From positions 1,364,001 through 1,428,000 of the forward strand of contig BLLK01000022.1 of the NCBI GenBank assembly GCA_021927905.1: DNA of 64,000 bases, read 5' to 3'. The position numbers were made by a program, and so were the translations under genes. Of the stretch, positions 10,250 through 19,077 are shown piece after piece. Below the pieces are notes generated by a model that was given only the letters and a program-made list of their open reading frames with translations, was not told where the DNA came from and searched no databases. The stretch's first letter is position 1. The number at the start of each line of letters is the position of its first letter. The DNA is from Chaetoceros tenuissimus. Its lineage: Eukaryota; Bacillariophyta; Thalassiosirophyceae; Chaetocerotales; Chaetocerotaceae.

Positions 10250-12369
10250 TTAAAGTGAGTGAGAAGTTCGCAATTGGATAAATGGAATAAACGAGAAGAG
10301 TCATCAGCAAGAGGATTGGATGGTCCGGAGATGTAATCATGCCTAGGAACGTATCTATGAAAGCGCTGATGAATTCCAAAGAGTCTCAAGAGTTGATGTG
10401 TTACTGCTGCATTTGTTGCACTTCCTTTCCTTTCCCAGAAGAGAGTAGCCAGATTATCCGTCTTGCTGACCAGTGTCCTTTCTCGAACATCCAAACAATG
10501 TGCTATCACATCCAAGTGTAGTAATCCTCCAGCTAATTCTAAATCGGAATTTGTAATCTTTCCTTGAGGATTGTCTTCAGTGACCAAGTCATCAATGATG
10601 TCTTGAGGCCACTTGTATCTCCACAGTAACGGATGCAATGTGTTTTTGTTTTTCATACGACTTCCAATTGTGTGAGAAGGGAACCAAACACCGCCTGCTC
10701 CTTCACCTGACGCATCATGAAAGCCTAAAGCTGATGGTAAAAGTGGCACTAGCTCGGCAATACGAGTTGGTCTCTTTGAAATGTCTTTGAGCATCCATTG
10801 AAAATCTGCAATCGATTGATGTACACCCTTCCGCAAAGAAATTCGACTTCTCTTATCCAACGATCGCAACGCTTCTTGCATCATTCCAAACATACATCTT
10901 GCACCAGGTAGTGCTAAAGCCATAGACCGCAATTCACCAAGAAGCTTATGCCATTTCTTGACACCTATGCGTTTCTGTGTTGAGGGAATACTCGATAGAA
11001 TGGCGCCAAGTCTTTCCTGACGATGCTGTGGAAGCTCAATGGTCATTGCTACTGTATTTATGATCCACCCAAGCACTAGCTTGATTGTGCTCCAAGAGCA
11101 ATCTCCCTTTCTCAACTTTTTGAGTGACACTGGTTCGCGTCTGTGTTCACTGTCATAGAAGTCATTGGGACGGAACACTGTATCAATTGCGTGTAACAAT
11201 GTGTCTCGGACGTAATTTCGATTACCAGTTTGTGCAAGGGCAATGAAGTCATCAACAAATACGTCGATATACTGTAGTAATGTCATAGGGAAGGGTAGAG
11301 ACGGATCTCTAACAGTAGGAATATCAGTTTGTGATAGTGATGAATTCAGCGTGGTAGCTGAAACAAATGGGGGCTGCAGCGCAGTAGCTGTAGCAGTTGG
11401 GGGTGATATTGGGCCATCCATAGGTGCAGCATGTTTAGAAAGTGGATGAGCTGCAGAAGGACTTCCAGCTTGTAGTGAACGATTGGCTAGGTCAGCAATT
11501 GTTTCAGTGGCAGTACAGAACGCTGGAGGAGAATTCTTCCAGCCCATTGGCAATACTAGTGGAAAGGCTACAAGGTTGTTGTGTGTTGCAGAAGGGAAGG
11601 TCACTCCCAGCTTGGGTATATCGTCAATGTTGAGGCACAACCGATAAAAGCCATCGGATAAGTCTACCTTCATAAGCTGGACTGGTCCATGATTGGGATT
11701 GGAAAGCAATATTTCGCGAAGTATTCTATCCAAAGCATGACCAAATTGCATGGAATCCAAGACCAGTGGCAACGTGTCTTCATTTATATTGTAGAAGCTA
11801 TAATCGACAATCCATCTAGGTCTTCTCTCGCGTTGTGGAACAACTCCAGGTGGTGATAGGCGTAGGTTTGGCAATGACTGAACGTCTTCGAATGGCAGGA
11901 TGATCCACTGCCCTTTCTGCATCATATCCACAAACTCTTCCTCCAGAAAATCAAGATACTCGAAGCAAGACCGATGACTGCCTCTTTGCAGCGCTTCATC
12001 AATACGTTCTTTGCTCCACGGCTTGGTTTTGAAACGAACTGGAACTCCTCTCTTTCTGTACTGGTTCAGTACATGACCAGCAGGATGATTTATATTTGTA
12101 GTTGCTAAGTCGACTCTGCCTCTTTTAATCTGTATGAACTTTCTCCAACCCACTTTCCTAAACAAATCAGCATCCGATTCAATTAACTTACCAATATCAC
12201 GGTGATGTGGAAGTTTAGTGTTTTTTACACTAGTTTCCACATTCACCTTGATGCGTTTTGCATCGTTATTTGATGGGGGTTTTGTTTGAAGGGGGTTGGT
12301 TGGCGAGACCGAAGGAATAGGAATAGAAGTAAGGGTAACTGGGCTTAAATTAGGCGCTACACTATTCAA
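9895..12369 (-). CDS. Reverse transcriptase / RNase H of the DIRS-like element
   Basis: An 824-residue ORF. The polymerase palm motifs include KVDLSDGFYRLCL and the YxDD-type YIDVFVDDFIAL. An RNase H-like region follows (LGFHDASGEGAGGVW and TLVSKTDNLATL). No integrase or protease domain is visible. It lies 18 bp downstream of the gag ORF in element order, and its C-terminal end overlaps the recombinase frame. Confidence 0.85.
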   Translation of the reverse strand: MNSVAPNLSPVTLTSIPIPSVSPTNPLQTKPPSNNDAKRIKVNVETSVKNTKLPHHRDIGKLIESDADLFRKVGWRKFIQIKRGRVDLATTNINHPAGHVLNQYRKRGVPVRFKTKPWSKERIDEALQRGSHRSCFEYLDFLEEEFVDMMQKGQWIILPFEDVQSLPNLRLSPPGVVPQRERRPRWIVDYSFYNINEDTLPLVLDSMQFGHALDRILREILLSNPNHGPVQLMKVDLSDGFYRLCLNIDDIPKLGVTFPSATHNNLVAFPLVLPMGWKNSPPAFCTATETIADLANRSLQAGSPSAAHPLSKHAAPMDGPISPPTATATALQPPFVSATTLNSSLSQTDIPTVRDPSLPFPMTLLQYIDVFVDDFIALAQTGNRNYVRDTLLHAIDTVFRPNDFYDSEHRREPVSLKKLRKGDCSWSTIKLVLGWIINTVAMTIELPQHRQERLGAILSSIPSTQKRIGVKKWHKLLGELRSMALALPGARCMFGMMQEALRSLDKRSRISLRKGVHQSIADFQWMLKDISKRPTRIAELVPLLPSALGFHDASGEGAGGVWFPSHTIGSRMKNKNTLHPLLWRYKWPQDIIDDLVTEDNPQGKITNSDLELAGGLLHLDVIAHCLDVRERTLVSKTDNLATLFWERKGSATNAAVTHQLLRLFGIHQRFHRYVPRHDYISGPSNPLADDSSRLFHLSNCELLTHFNSKFKQKYTFKIVHPTQKLISGVISALRNKKFDKELLLDVPPPLTHTGKSGLSSQVSWAKIPYSKPSRTKYRTYKSSSTEYDTDSMQPTRIQYALDQLKITYGALDRRTLNWVNRTQD

Positions 12370-12387
12370 TTCCTTCCAGCCAAGTTT

Positions 12388-14430
12388 TCACTGGTGAGGC
12401 CAGTGCTCCGAGCACAACTGCACCATCGGTGCATATTGGCTGGCAGAATAAGGGACATGATCATAAGAAGAGTTGCAACCTTCATTGCAGGTACCCTTCA
12501 CATGGTAAGCAAGGCACATCGTCTTGTTGGAGTCTACACGGGATTTGGGCAACTCTAATCCTGCTGCTAACCATCTAGATCTTACATCTCTAGCTCGCAT
12601 GGATCTATCCTCTCTGTATTGGTTGAATAGGTCGGCATTGAAGGTAGGATTTGTGATAGTACGGTTTCCTCCAGGTGTGGCTCTGCTATCACTGTCATCA
12701 CGTCCTTGCAATCCTCCAGTAGTAAGTGAAGGTGATGGATTTACATTGGTTAATCCCAACTGCTCCAGAAAATGAGATCCCATGACTGGCTCCCATTGCT
12801 GATGCAGACGAATGGATTGGAAAACTCCATGTGTATTCAGAGTGGGAAGATCTGCAGGCTGAACATTTGGGTAAGAAGCCATATCGAACCAATAATCTAT
12901 CTCCGTCTGCAGTTTGAACTGAAGCCGAGGCCAAAAGAGGAGTCTGCCATTCAATTCACAACCCGCTTGATACATCTGAAGCTCTACCTGCTTCTGGTTT
13001 AACATACGATAATAAGTAGCAAGATTGGTTGTTACCGGATGTGCACCTCCCCAGAGGCACTGATGATAGATGAGATATTTCTGAATCAGGTGCAAATAGC
13101 TGACAGTATCCGTGGAGGCCTTGATGTCCAAACCTGAGATGAGCTGAAGGTCCGCAGCCGAAGGTGCTGCTCCACCCGAGTGTAACGTTTCGTACAAAGT
13201 AGCTTGCTGTACTACGCTGGAATTGCTGGTATCAAGAAGGAAGGAATTAAAATATTCCTTAAAGTCACCTGCAGCGGAGGCTGAGTGGAATTGCAGATTC
13301 AAGATTTTCTCCAAGATCCCTGGAGTGGTATCAACTTTCACATAGGTGAGATGCAACTGCTGTTTGGCGAGTTCCAAGTGCTGGCTGAGGATTCTGATCC
13401 GATCCCCCTTTTTAGACCTAGCCAACTGGTTCCAAACAGGTTGCAATAAGTTTCCATTTTGGACTTGTGCATAAGTAAGAAGTTTGTCATACGACGCTGG
13501 ATACTCCGACTGGAAAGTCTTGTTCCTTGCCCTATCCCTTTCCTGTTGACTCTCGATTCTTCCCAAATGTACCTCTTGTGTCAAGGCATGAATGCCTTGG
13601 CTCACTAGCGTAGCTTGTGCGTGTCCAACCGCGTTGTTAAAATGGGGAAAATCCTCATACAGAAGTCTTCTACGATGTGCAATCAAATCCGGATCCAAGG
13701 CTACTACAGTAGGTAGATCTTCAGAGTCTAGAGCCAGATGTGATAAATCATTAGGTGTAGGACGACTCATGCATGCTCTCAGATAATTAATCAGTGGTTC
13801 ACATTGCTGTTCCAATTGATCAGTGACGATGGCTCCTCTCAGAGTAGTCCAGAGTTCCTTAGGTGTGTGTGGACGATCTATTACCAATGGTACATATGCA
13901 TGTGGCACTAAGCAGCAATACCTTGTACGGATAAGCTCAACATTAGGGTCATTGGCTTGAAATGGGCCGAAAAGTTCGTCATCGGGATCCGCCGCGATCA
14001 AGTTGTCCAGTTGAGCCGCAGTTGGCACCAACATGTTATTGGACTGATGATACATGGAACGAGGCCAAATCGCTAATGAGAACTGTTGCTCCATCAAATC
14101 TCCAATTTGAATAAAAATTTCACCGTCATGAGGAGTAGCTCTAATGGGAGAAGCAGTGTAGGTTGCTGGGTTGATGTAGGCATGAATCTTCTCTGAATCT
14201 TCATGGTATACTATGAAGCAGTGTGTCACGGCTGGTTGGCCTTGTCTACCAGATAACGCAGTTTCTTCTACTTGGACAGGTGTAAAGTTATTGAAGTCAG
14301 TGTACGGAGCAAGTAGGGTCTGAACATGTCCATCCATAGTGTTGTTCGTAGCATCGCTGAAAAGGTCGAAGTAAGTTGTTGTTGGCGCAGCGGGCGCTGC
14401 CGGAATGGCTCCTTGTCCAGCATGAGCCAT
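12388..14430 (-). CDS. Gag-like ORF of the DIRS-like element
   Basis: A 680-residue ORF, first in element order. Most of it has no motif I recognise, but it ends with a CCCH-like zinc-binding stretch (CLAYHVKGTCNEGC, then H), a position typical of nucleic-acid-binding gag tails. A closely related fragment occurs in the ORF at 25205. The start ATG at 14430 lies just inside the left terminal repeat. Confidence 0.75.
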   Translation of the reverse strand: MAHAGQGAIPAAPAAPTTTYFDLFSDATNNTMDGHVQTLLAPYTDFNNFTPVQVEETALSGRQGQPAVTHCFIVYHEDSEKIHAYINPATYTASPIRATPHDGEIFIQIGDLMEQQFSLAIWPRSMYHQSNNMLVPTAAQLDNLIAADPDDELFGPFQANDPNVELIRTRYCCLVPHAYVPLVIDRPHTPKELWTTLRGAIVTDQLEQQCEPLINYLRACMSRPTPNDLSHLALDSEDLPTVVALDPDLIAHRRRLLYEDFPHFNNAVGHAQATLVSQGIHALTQEVHLGRIESQQERDRARNKTFQSEYPASYDKLLTYAQVQNGNLLQPVWNQLARSKKGDRIRILSQHLELAKQQLHLTYVKVDTTPGILEKILNLQFHSASAAGDFKEYFNSFLLDTSNSSVVQQATLYETLHSGGAAPSAADLQLISGLDIKASTDTVSYLHLIQKYLIYHQCLWGGAHPVTTNLATYYRMLNQKQVELQMYQAGCELNGRLLFWPRLQFKLQTEIDYWFDMASYPNVQPADLPTLNTHGVFQSIRLHQQWEPVMGSHFLEQLGLTNVNPSPSLTTGGLQGRDDSDSRATPGGNRTITNPTFNADLFNQYREDRSMRARDVRSRWLAAGLELPKSRVDSNKTMCLAYHVKGTCNEGCNSSYDHVPYSASQYAPMVQLCSEHWPHQ

Positions 14431-14468
14431 GGTAGAAGTGTGAGCTGCGGTGATGAACAGGTATTCAC

Positions 14469-14668
14469 CTTTTTAATTTTTCTATCTTATCTACTAAGCG
14501 TGAATTAAGAAACAACTGAGAACAACCATTAGGTAGTTGTTTCCTTTCAACATTCAAGTGTTGCTGGTGATGAAGAATATCTCGTTGAGGGGTACACGTG
14601 GATGTACATTGAAGGATGATAACCTGGTGTCTAACCCCTCTACGAGACGTTCCACATTTGCCGTGGTT
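14469..14668 (-). repeat. Left terminal repeat of the DIRS-like element
   Basis: These 200 bp look identical by eye to 8719-8918, including the terminal GTGGTT. The identity points to a recent insertion. Confidence 0.85.
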
Positions 14669-14776
14669 CATCCGTTAATTAAGAGGTCTGACCTCAACGC
14701 ACCAACACTAGTTTACAAGAAGACAAACAGAATATCGAATATGAGACTTGTCTTTGAAAGGCCAAAATTCGTGACG

Positions 14777-15589
14777 ACAAGTCAGGTTGAAATCGGTTTG
14801 TTTGTTTTTTCTCATCGAAACTAAAAGTAAATGATAGTACATAGTAGGTTCACCCTATTTTGTAAGAAGTAAAGAGGTACAGCACTGTGTTATAGAATGC
14901 CTGTACAATAGAAGAATGGTCCTAGGTAGAGTGTCTACTTTACTGCAGACAGTCTGACCTTCTATCCGTCAATCATGTCAAGTAGGTAGTTACTAATTGT
15001 GAGAATGAACGAATCATCTTCACCCATTCAGAGTCAACAGTTAGTAGTGCGACGCGAACAATAGAACGGAGCGAATCATTTCACCCCGTTGGGGTCATCT
15101 GTTAGTAGTGTGACAAGAACGAACGCACGCACGCACGGAAAAACAAGTCAGGTTGAAATCGGTTTGTTTGTTTTTTCTCATCGAAACTAAAAGTAAATGA
15201 TAGTACATAGTAGGTTCACCCTATTTTGTAAGAAGTAAAGAGGTACAGCACTGTGTTATAGAATGCCTGTACAATAGAAGAATGGTCCTAGGTAGAGTGT
15301 CTACTTTACTGCAGACAGTCTGACCTTCTATCCGTCAATCATGTCAAGTAGGTAGTTACTAATTGTGAGAATGAACGAATCATCTTCACCCATTCAGAGT
15401 CAACAGTTAGTAGTGCGACGCGAACAATAGAACGGAGCGAATCATTTCACCCCGTTGGGGTCATCTGTTAGTAGTGTGACACGAACGAACGCACGCACGC
15501 ACGAACGGAAAAATAAACGGGGTAAGGAATCGGTTCCCTGACAAACCGATAATAAACGGGGTAAGGAATCGGTTCCCTGACAAACCGAT
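14777..15589. repeat. Tandem duplication (366 bp x2) plus 39-bp tandem pair
   Basis: A 366-bp segment at 14777-15142 is repeated almost unchanged from 15143. Within each copy two related parts of about 55 bp are recognisable, each ending near GTTAGTAGTGYGAC. The second copy runs into two copies of a 39-bp unit (15512-15550 and 15551-15589) containing GGGGTAAGGAATCGGTTCCC. No coding frame is conserved. The block sits directly between the retroelement and the exon array, and I cannot assign it to a family. The 186 bp from 15590 to 15775 hold nothing I recognise. Confidence 0.8.
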
Positions 15590-15775
15590 AATAAATGTAT
15601 TTGAGAGTGTTAGTATTTGAATTGGTATTTATCAAATATTTTTATAAAAGAAAAATCCCGTCCCAAATCTAACTCTAGGTAAGTATACGTGAGACAAACA
15701 TACTTTTCCGAACTACGAATGATGACGATACCTATAGTAAAAATATAATGTTTCTGTTTCCATATTATCATCTAT

Positions 15776-17425
15776 CTAGCTAAGGTCATCGGTGAAAGAC
15801 TCTTCTGCAATACTATGTAATCTAAAGCTCAAATCTTGTTGCTCTCCACTTTCGCTAGATGAAGAGTAATCACCATTAGAGATTTGTCTTCTTGATTTCA
15901 TCGTAGAATCGAACCTCGTTTTGCGGAAGTGAACTTGCTAGACTCTCCCCTTGTGATAAATGAAATTTGTCTCTACCCCTGTCTAACTAAGGTCATCGGT
16001 GAAAGTCTCTTCTGCAATACTATGTAATCTAAAGCTCAAATCTTGTTGCTCTCCACTTTCGCTAGATGAAGAGTAATCACCATTAGAGATTTGTCTTCTG
16101 ATTTCATTGTAGAATCGAACCTCGTTTTGCGGAAGTGAGCTTGCTAGACTCTCCCCTTATGATAAATGAAATTTGTCTCTACCCCTGTCTAACTAAGGTC
16201 ATCGGTGCAAGTCTCTTCTGCAACACTATGTAATCTAAAGCTCAAATCTTGTTGCTCTCCACTTTCGCTAGAAGAAGAGAAATCACCATTAGAGATTTGT
16301 CTTCTGATTTCATCGTAGAATCGAACCTCGTTTAGCGGAAGTGAACTTGCTAGACTCTCCCCTTATGATAAATGAAATTTGTCTCTACCCCTGCCTAACT
16401 AAGGTCATCGGTGCAAGTCTCTTCTGCAACACTATGTAATCTGAAGTTCAAATCTTGTTGCTCTCCACTTTCGCTAGATGAAGAGTAATCACCATTAGAG
16501 ATTTGTCTTCTGATTTCATCGTAGAATCGAACCTCGCTTTGCTGAAATGAGCTTGCTAGACTCTCCCCTTGTGATAAATGAAACTTGTCTCTACCCCTGC
16601 CTAACTAAGGTCATCGGTGAAAGTCTCTTCTGCAATACTATGTAATCTAAAGCTCAAATCTTGTTGCTCTCCACTTTCGCTAGATGAAGAGTAATCACCA
16701 TTAGAGATTTGTCTTCTGATTTCATCGTAGAATCGAACTTTGCTTTGCTGAAATGAGCTTGCTAGACTCTCCCCTTGTGATAAATGAAACTTGTCTCTAC
16801 CCCTGCCTAACTAAGGTCATCGGTGAAAGTCTCTTCTGCAACACTATGTAATCTAAAGTTCAAATCATGTTGCTCTCCACTTTCGCTAGATGAAGAGTAA
16901 TCACCATTAGAGATTTGTCTTCTGATTTCATCGTAGAATCGAACCTCGCTTTGCTGAAATGAGCTTGCTAGACTCTCCCCTTGTGATAAATGAAACTTGT
17001 CTCTACCCCTGCCTAACTAAGGTCATCGGTGAAAGTCTCTTCTGCAACACTATGTAATCTAAAGCTCAAATCTTGTTGCTCTCCACTTTCGCTAGATGAA
17101 GAGTAATCACCATTAGAGATTTGTCTTCTGATTTCATCGTAGAATCGAACTTTGCTTTGCTGAAATGAGCTTGCTAGACTCTCCCCTTGTGATAAATGAA
17201 ACTTGTCTCTACCCCTGCCTAACTAAGGTCATCGGTGAAAGTCTCTTCTGCAACACTATGTAATCTAAAGTTCAAATCATGTTGCTCTCCACTTTCGCTA
17301 GATGAAGAGAAATCACCATTAGAGATTTGTCTTCTGATTTCATCGTAGAATCGAACCTCGTTTTGCGGAAGTGAACTTGCTAGACTCTCCCCTTGTGATA
17401 AATGAAAGCCACCCTTGCTTGCTTC
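15776..17425 (-). repeat. Eight tandem copies of the terminal receptor exon (period 206-207 bp)
   Basis: Stop codons of the unit fall at about 15776, 15983, 16189 and then every 206 bp to 17219, giving eight copies. Each unit on the minus strand reads as a 57- to 62-residue tail (GESLASSLPQNEVRFYDEI, ending EETFTDDLS and a TAG) preceded by TTTATCACAAG, which could act as a splice acceptor. The copy at 17219-17425 is the real last exon of the 7TM receptor; the other seven lie downstream of it. The frame is kept in all but the most distal copy, which has one extra base. Some copies differ by coherent amino-acid changes (LPQNE versus FQQSK). This is a coding repeat, not a CRISPR array or anonymous satellite. 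Confidence 0.85.
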
Positions 17426-18697
17426 CTGAGAACTTTCAACATCTTAATATAAGTTCAAATTTTGAGAGGGTGGATCTTCTACAGATTTCAAACTTGCTTG
17501 CTTTTTCCTTGTGGAATCAGAAATGGATATACTAGATACCTCCAGCATTGGAAGATTTGAAATCACCATTCTCTTCTCTTCCAACGCTTCCCCTGGATGC
17601 AAAACTACCAACTTGAATCTCGCTCTCATAGATAGACTCTGATTCTCATCTTTTCCTTTCAAGATCTCCATTTTGTGATAAAAGAATATCAACATATTCC
17701 AGAATCCTTGCAATGGCTGAAAGAAGAGACGCAAGGCAGCGAGTACTGGAATATCCTTGATGCCATCTTCTCTATCAGATAGCATACCATAAACAACAGG
17801 GAATATCCAAATAACAAAGAAAGAAGCAATATACATCAAGGCTTCTTTTGTGATTCTTCTCTTGTCTCTTCTGGTCTCGCTTAATTCGCCGTCCGTAAAT
17901 TCATCTCTGTCAGCCACAGCAGTGGTGTCATGTTCTTCCTTTAGTTCTTTCAACTTCCGCTCCGCACGATAGAAGGAGAAGATAATTAGGCACATGTCAA
18001 CAATTAGAACTGCAAAAGTTGCTAGCGTTAATGAAATCCAAACGACGGCAAAGCTTTTATGCAGTCCACCTTTTCCCTCGCTACAATCAGGATCTGTGTC
18101 CTTTGTACATTTATCTGGATAATCTCTTCTGGTGCACCAAACAATAGATGGACTAGGATTGAGGCTCTCTCTATTATAATAGAAAATAGGAGAAATTGAA
18201 AGAAGCACGATTAAAAAAAGTGTTGGTGTTTCAATCCATTTACGGAATGTAACATCTTTCATATGAAACACTAATGAGCAGCCGTAATAAATGTACAAAA
18301 CCAAGCTCATCCCCAGTGCAATCCCGCATCCGCCTATAAATGCATATGCTTGTGCATTGCATGTACGAATGTTTCCATAGGAACTCTGTGCGAATGGATA
18401 TATCACATCTCTCGGCATCGGAATCGTTGTCAAAGCTATTGCAAGTGACATGAAGCAGTCACCTATGCTCATACCGAACATGATCCGATGATAAGGTGTG
18501 GAAAAAACTAGCTTTGGACTCTTGAGGATGACATATATAATCAGCATCGACGAAATGAATGATATGGAGCCAGATACTGTAGGGATAATGATTGCCGGCT
18601 TTGTGAAGTTAAAGTTGGTATTGGAGTCCATCTTGTTCCTTGTTTTTAGTACGGACGTGAAAAGAGCTATCTTGCTTGGAATAAAAATTGAATTCAA
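17219..18697 (-). CDS. GPCR-like seven-transmembrane receptor
   Basis: Exon 1 (18697-17483) and exon 2 (17425-17219) are joined by a 57-bp GT-AG intron, giving 473 residues. Without splicing the frame ends just after the donor, whereas splicing leads in frame into the Ser-rich tail repeated downstream. Seven hydrophobic segments are visible, starting with IIIPTVSGSISFISSMLIIY and including YAFIGGCGIALGMSLVLYIY and MYIASFFVIWIFPVVYGML. Two cysteines between TM4 and TM5 and a Lys/Glu-rich loop between TM5 and TM6 fit a plasma-membrane receptor of the cAMP-receptor or secretin-like type common in diatoms; the ligand is unknown. The start may instead be the ATG at 18631 (MDSNTNFNF), which puts TM1 nearer the N-terminus. 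Confidence 0.8.
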
Positions 18698-18824
18698 GTC
18701 AAAGTACCTCTAGGCATTCGCACACGGTTCCACGAGAACCACTCGTTGCTGCTGGTCTAGCCTGATGTGATAACATCAGCTGGAGACAGCTGGCAGACAG
18801 CACACTATCGCATCGACGAAATTA

Positions 18825-18849
18825 CGGCAACCGGCCTGCTGGTGTGGAC
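18825..18849 (+). repeat. Left terminal inverted repeat of the DNA transposon
   Basis: It begins CGGCAACCGGCC and continues to GGTGTGGA, followed by CCTTTTAAAAATATG. It is flanked on the left by AAATTA. The reverse complement of the right end matches it at 20 of 25 positions. Confidence 0.8.
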
Positions 18850-18876
18850 CCTTTTAAAAATATGTAAATAATGTCA

Positions 18877-18924
18877 AAATAGCTATTAAAAAGCTTGTAG
18901 ACACCTGCTTTTTAATAGCTATTT
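18877..18924. other. 18-bp perfect hairpin in the transposon leader
   Basis: The arms AAATAGCTATTAAAAAGC (18877-18894) and its exact complement (18907-18924) are separated by 12 bases. It lies between the left TIR and the transposase ORF. It could be a subterminal binding site or an RNA structure. Confidence 0.7.
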
Positions 18925-19077
18925 CAGTGTTATTTTAATTCAACGTGTAGGTACTAATATAGTATGTACTAAAAGGTGCTGCACCTTGAGCCACGACGAG
19001 ATGAACACTGAACTTGACTGAACCTAATTAACACCTGATACCTTTAGTGCATTTCACTTGTCTTTATTTACTATAAC

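Larger units (their letters stand above)
8557..14668 (-). mobile_element. DIRS-order (tyrosine-recombinase) retroelement, whole-looking
   Basis: A 6.1-kb element is read on the minus strand in the order gag, reverse transcriptase/RNase H, tyrosine recombinase. It has no DDE integrase, protease or ordinary LTRs. Its ends are split direct repeats: in element orientation a left 200-bp repeat (14469-14668) is matched by an internal copy (8719-8918), and a 139-bp repeat occurs twice (8913-9051 and 8557-8695). GTGGTT stands at both outer ends and at the internal junction. This is the PAT/Ngaro-type arrangement of DIRS-like elements. The repeat copies look identical by eye and the ORFs are long, so the insertion seems recent and the element looks whole. 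No target-site duplication is seen, as expected for this order. Confidence 0.85.

Noticed and set aside
11243-11633. Plus-strand frames inside the first DIRS-like element
   Set aside because: They are mirror frames of the reverse-transcriptase ORF with no family resemblance.
8557-14668. Interpretation as an LTR retrotransposon
   Set aside because: There are no simple LTRs, protease or DDE integrase; the repeats are split and the last ORF is a tyrosine recombinase.
15776-17425. Possible CRISPR or satellite array
   Set aside because: The unit is 206 bp without spacers, and its content is the coding last exon of the adjacent receptor gene.
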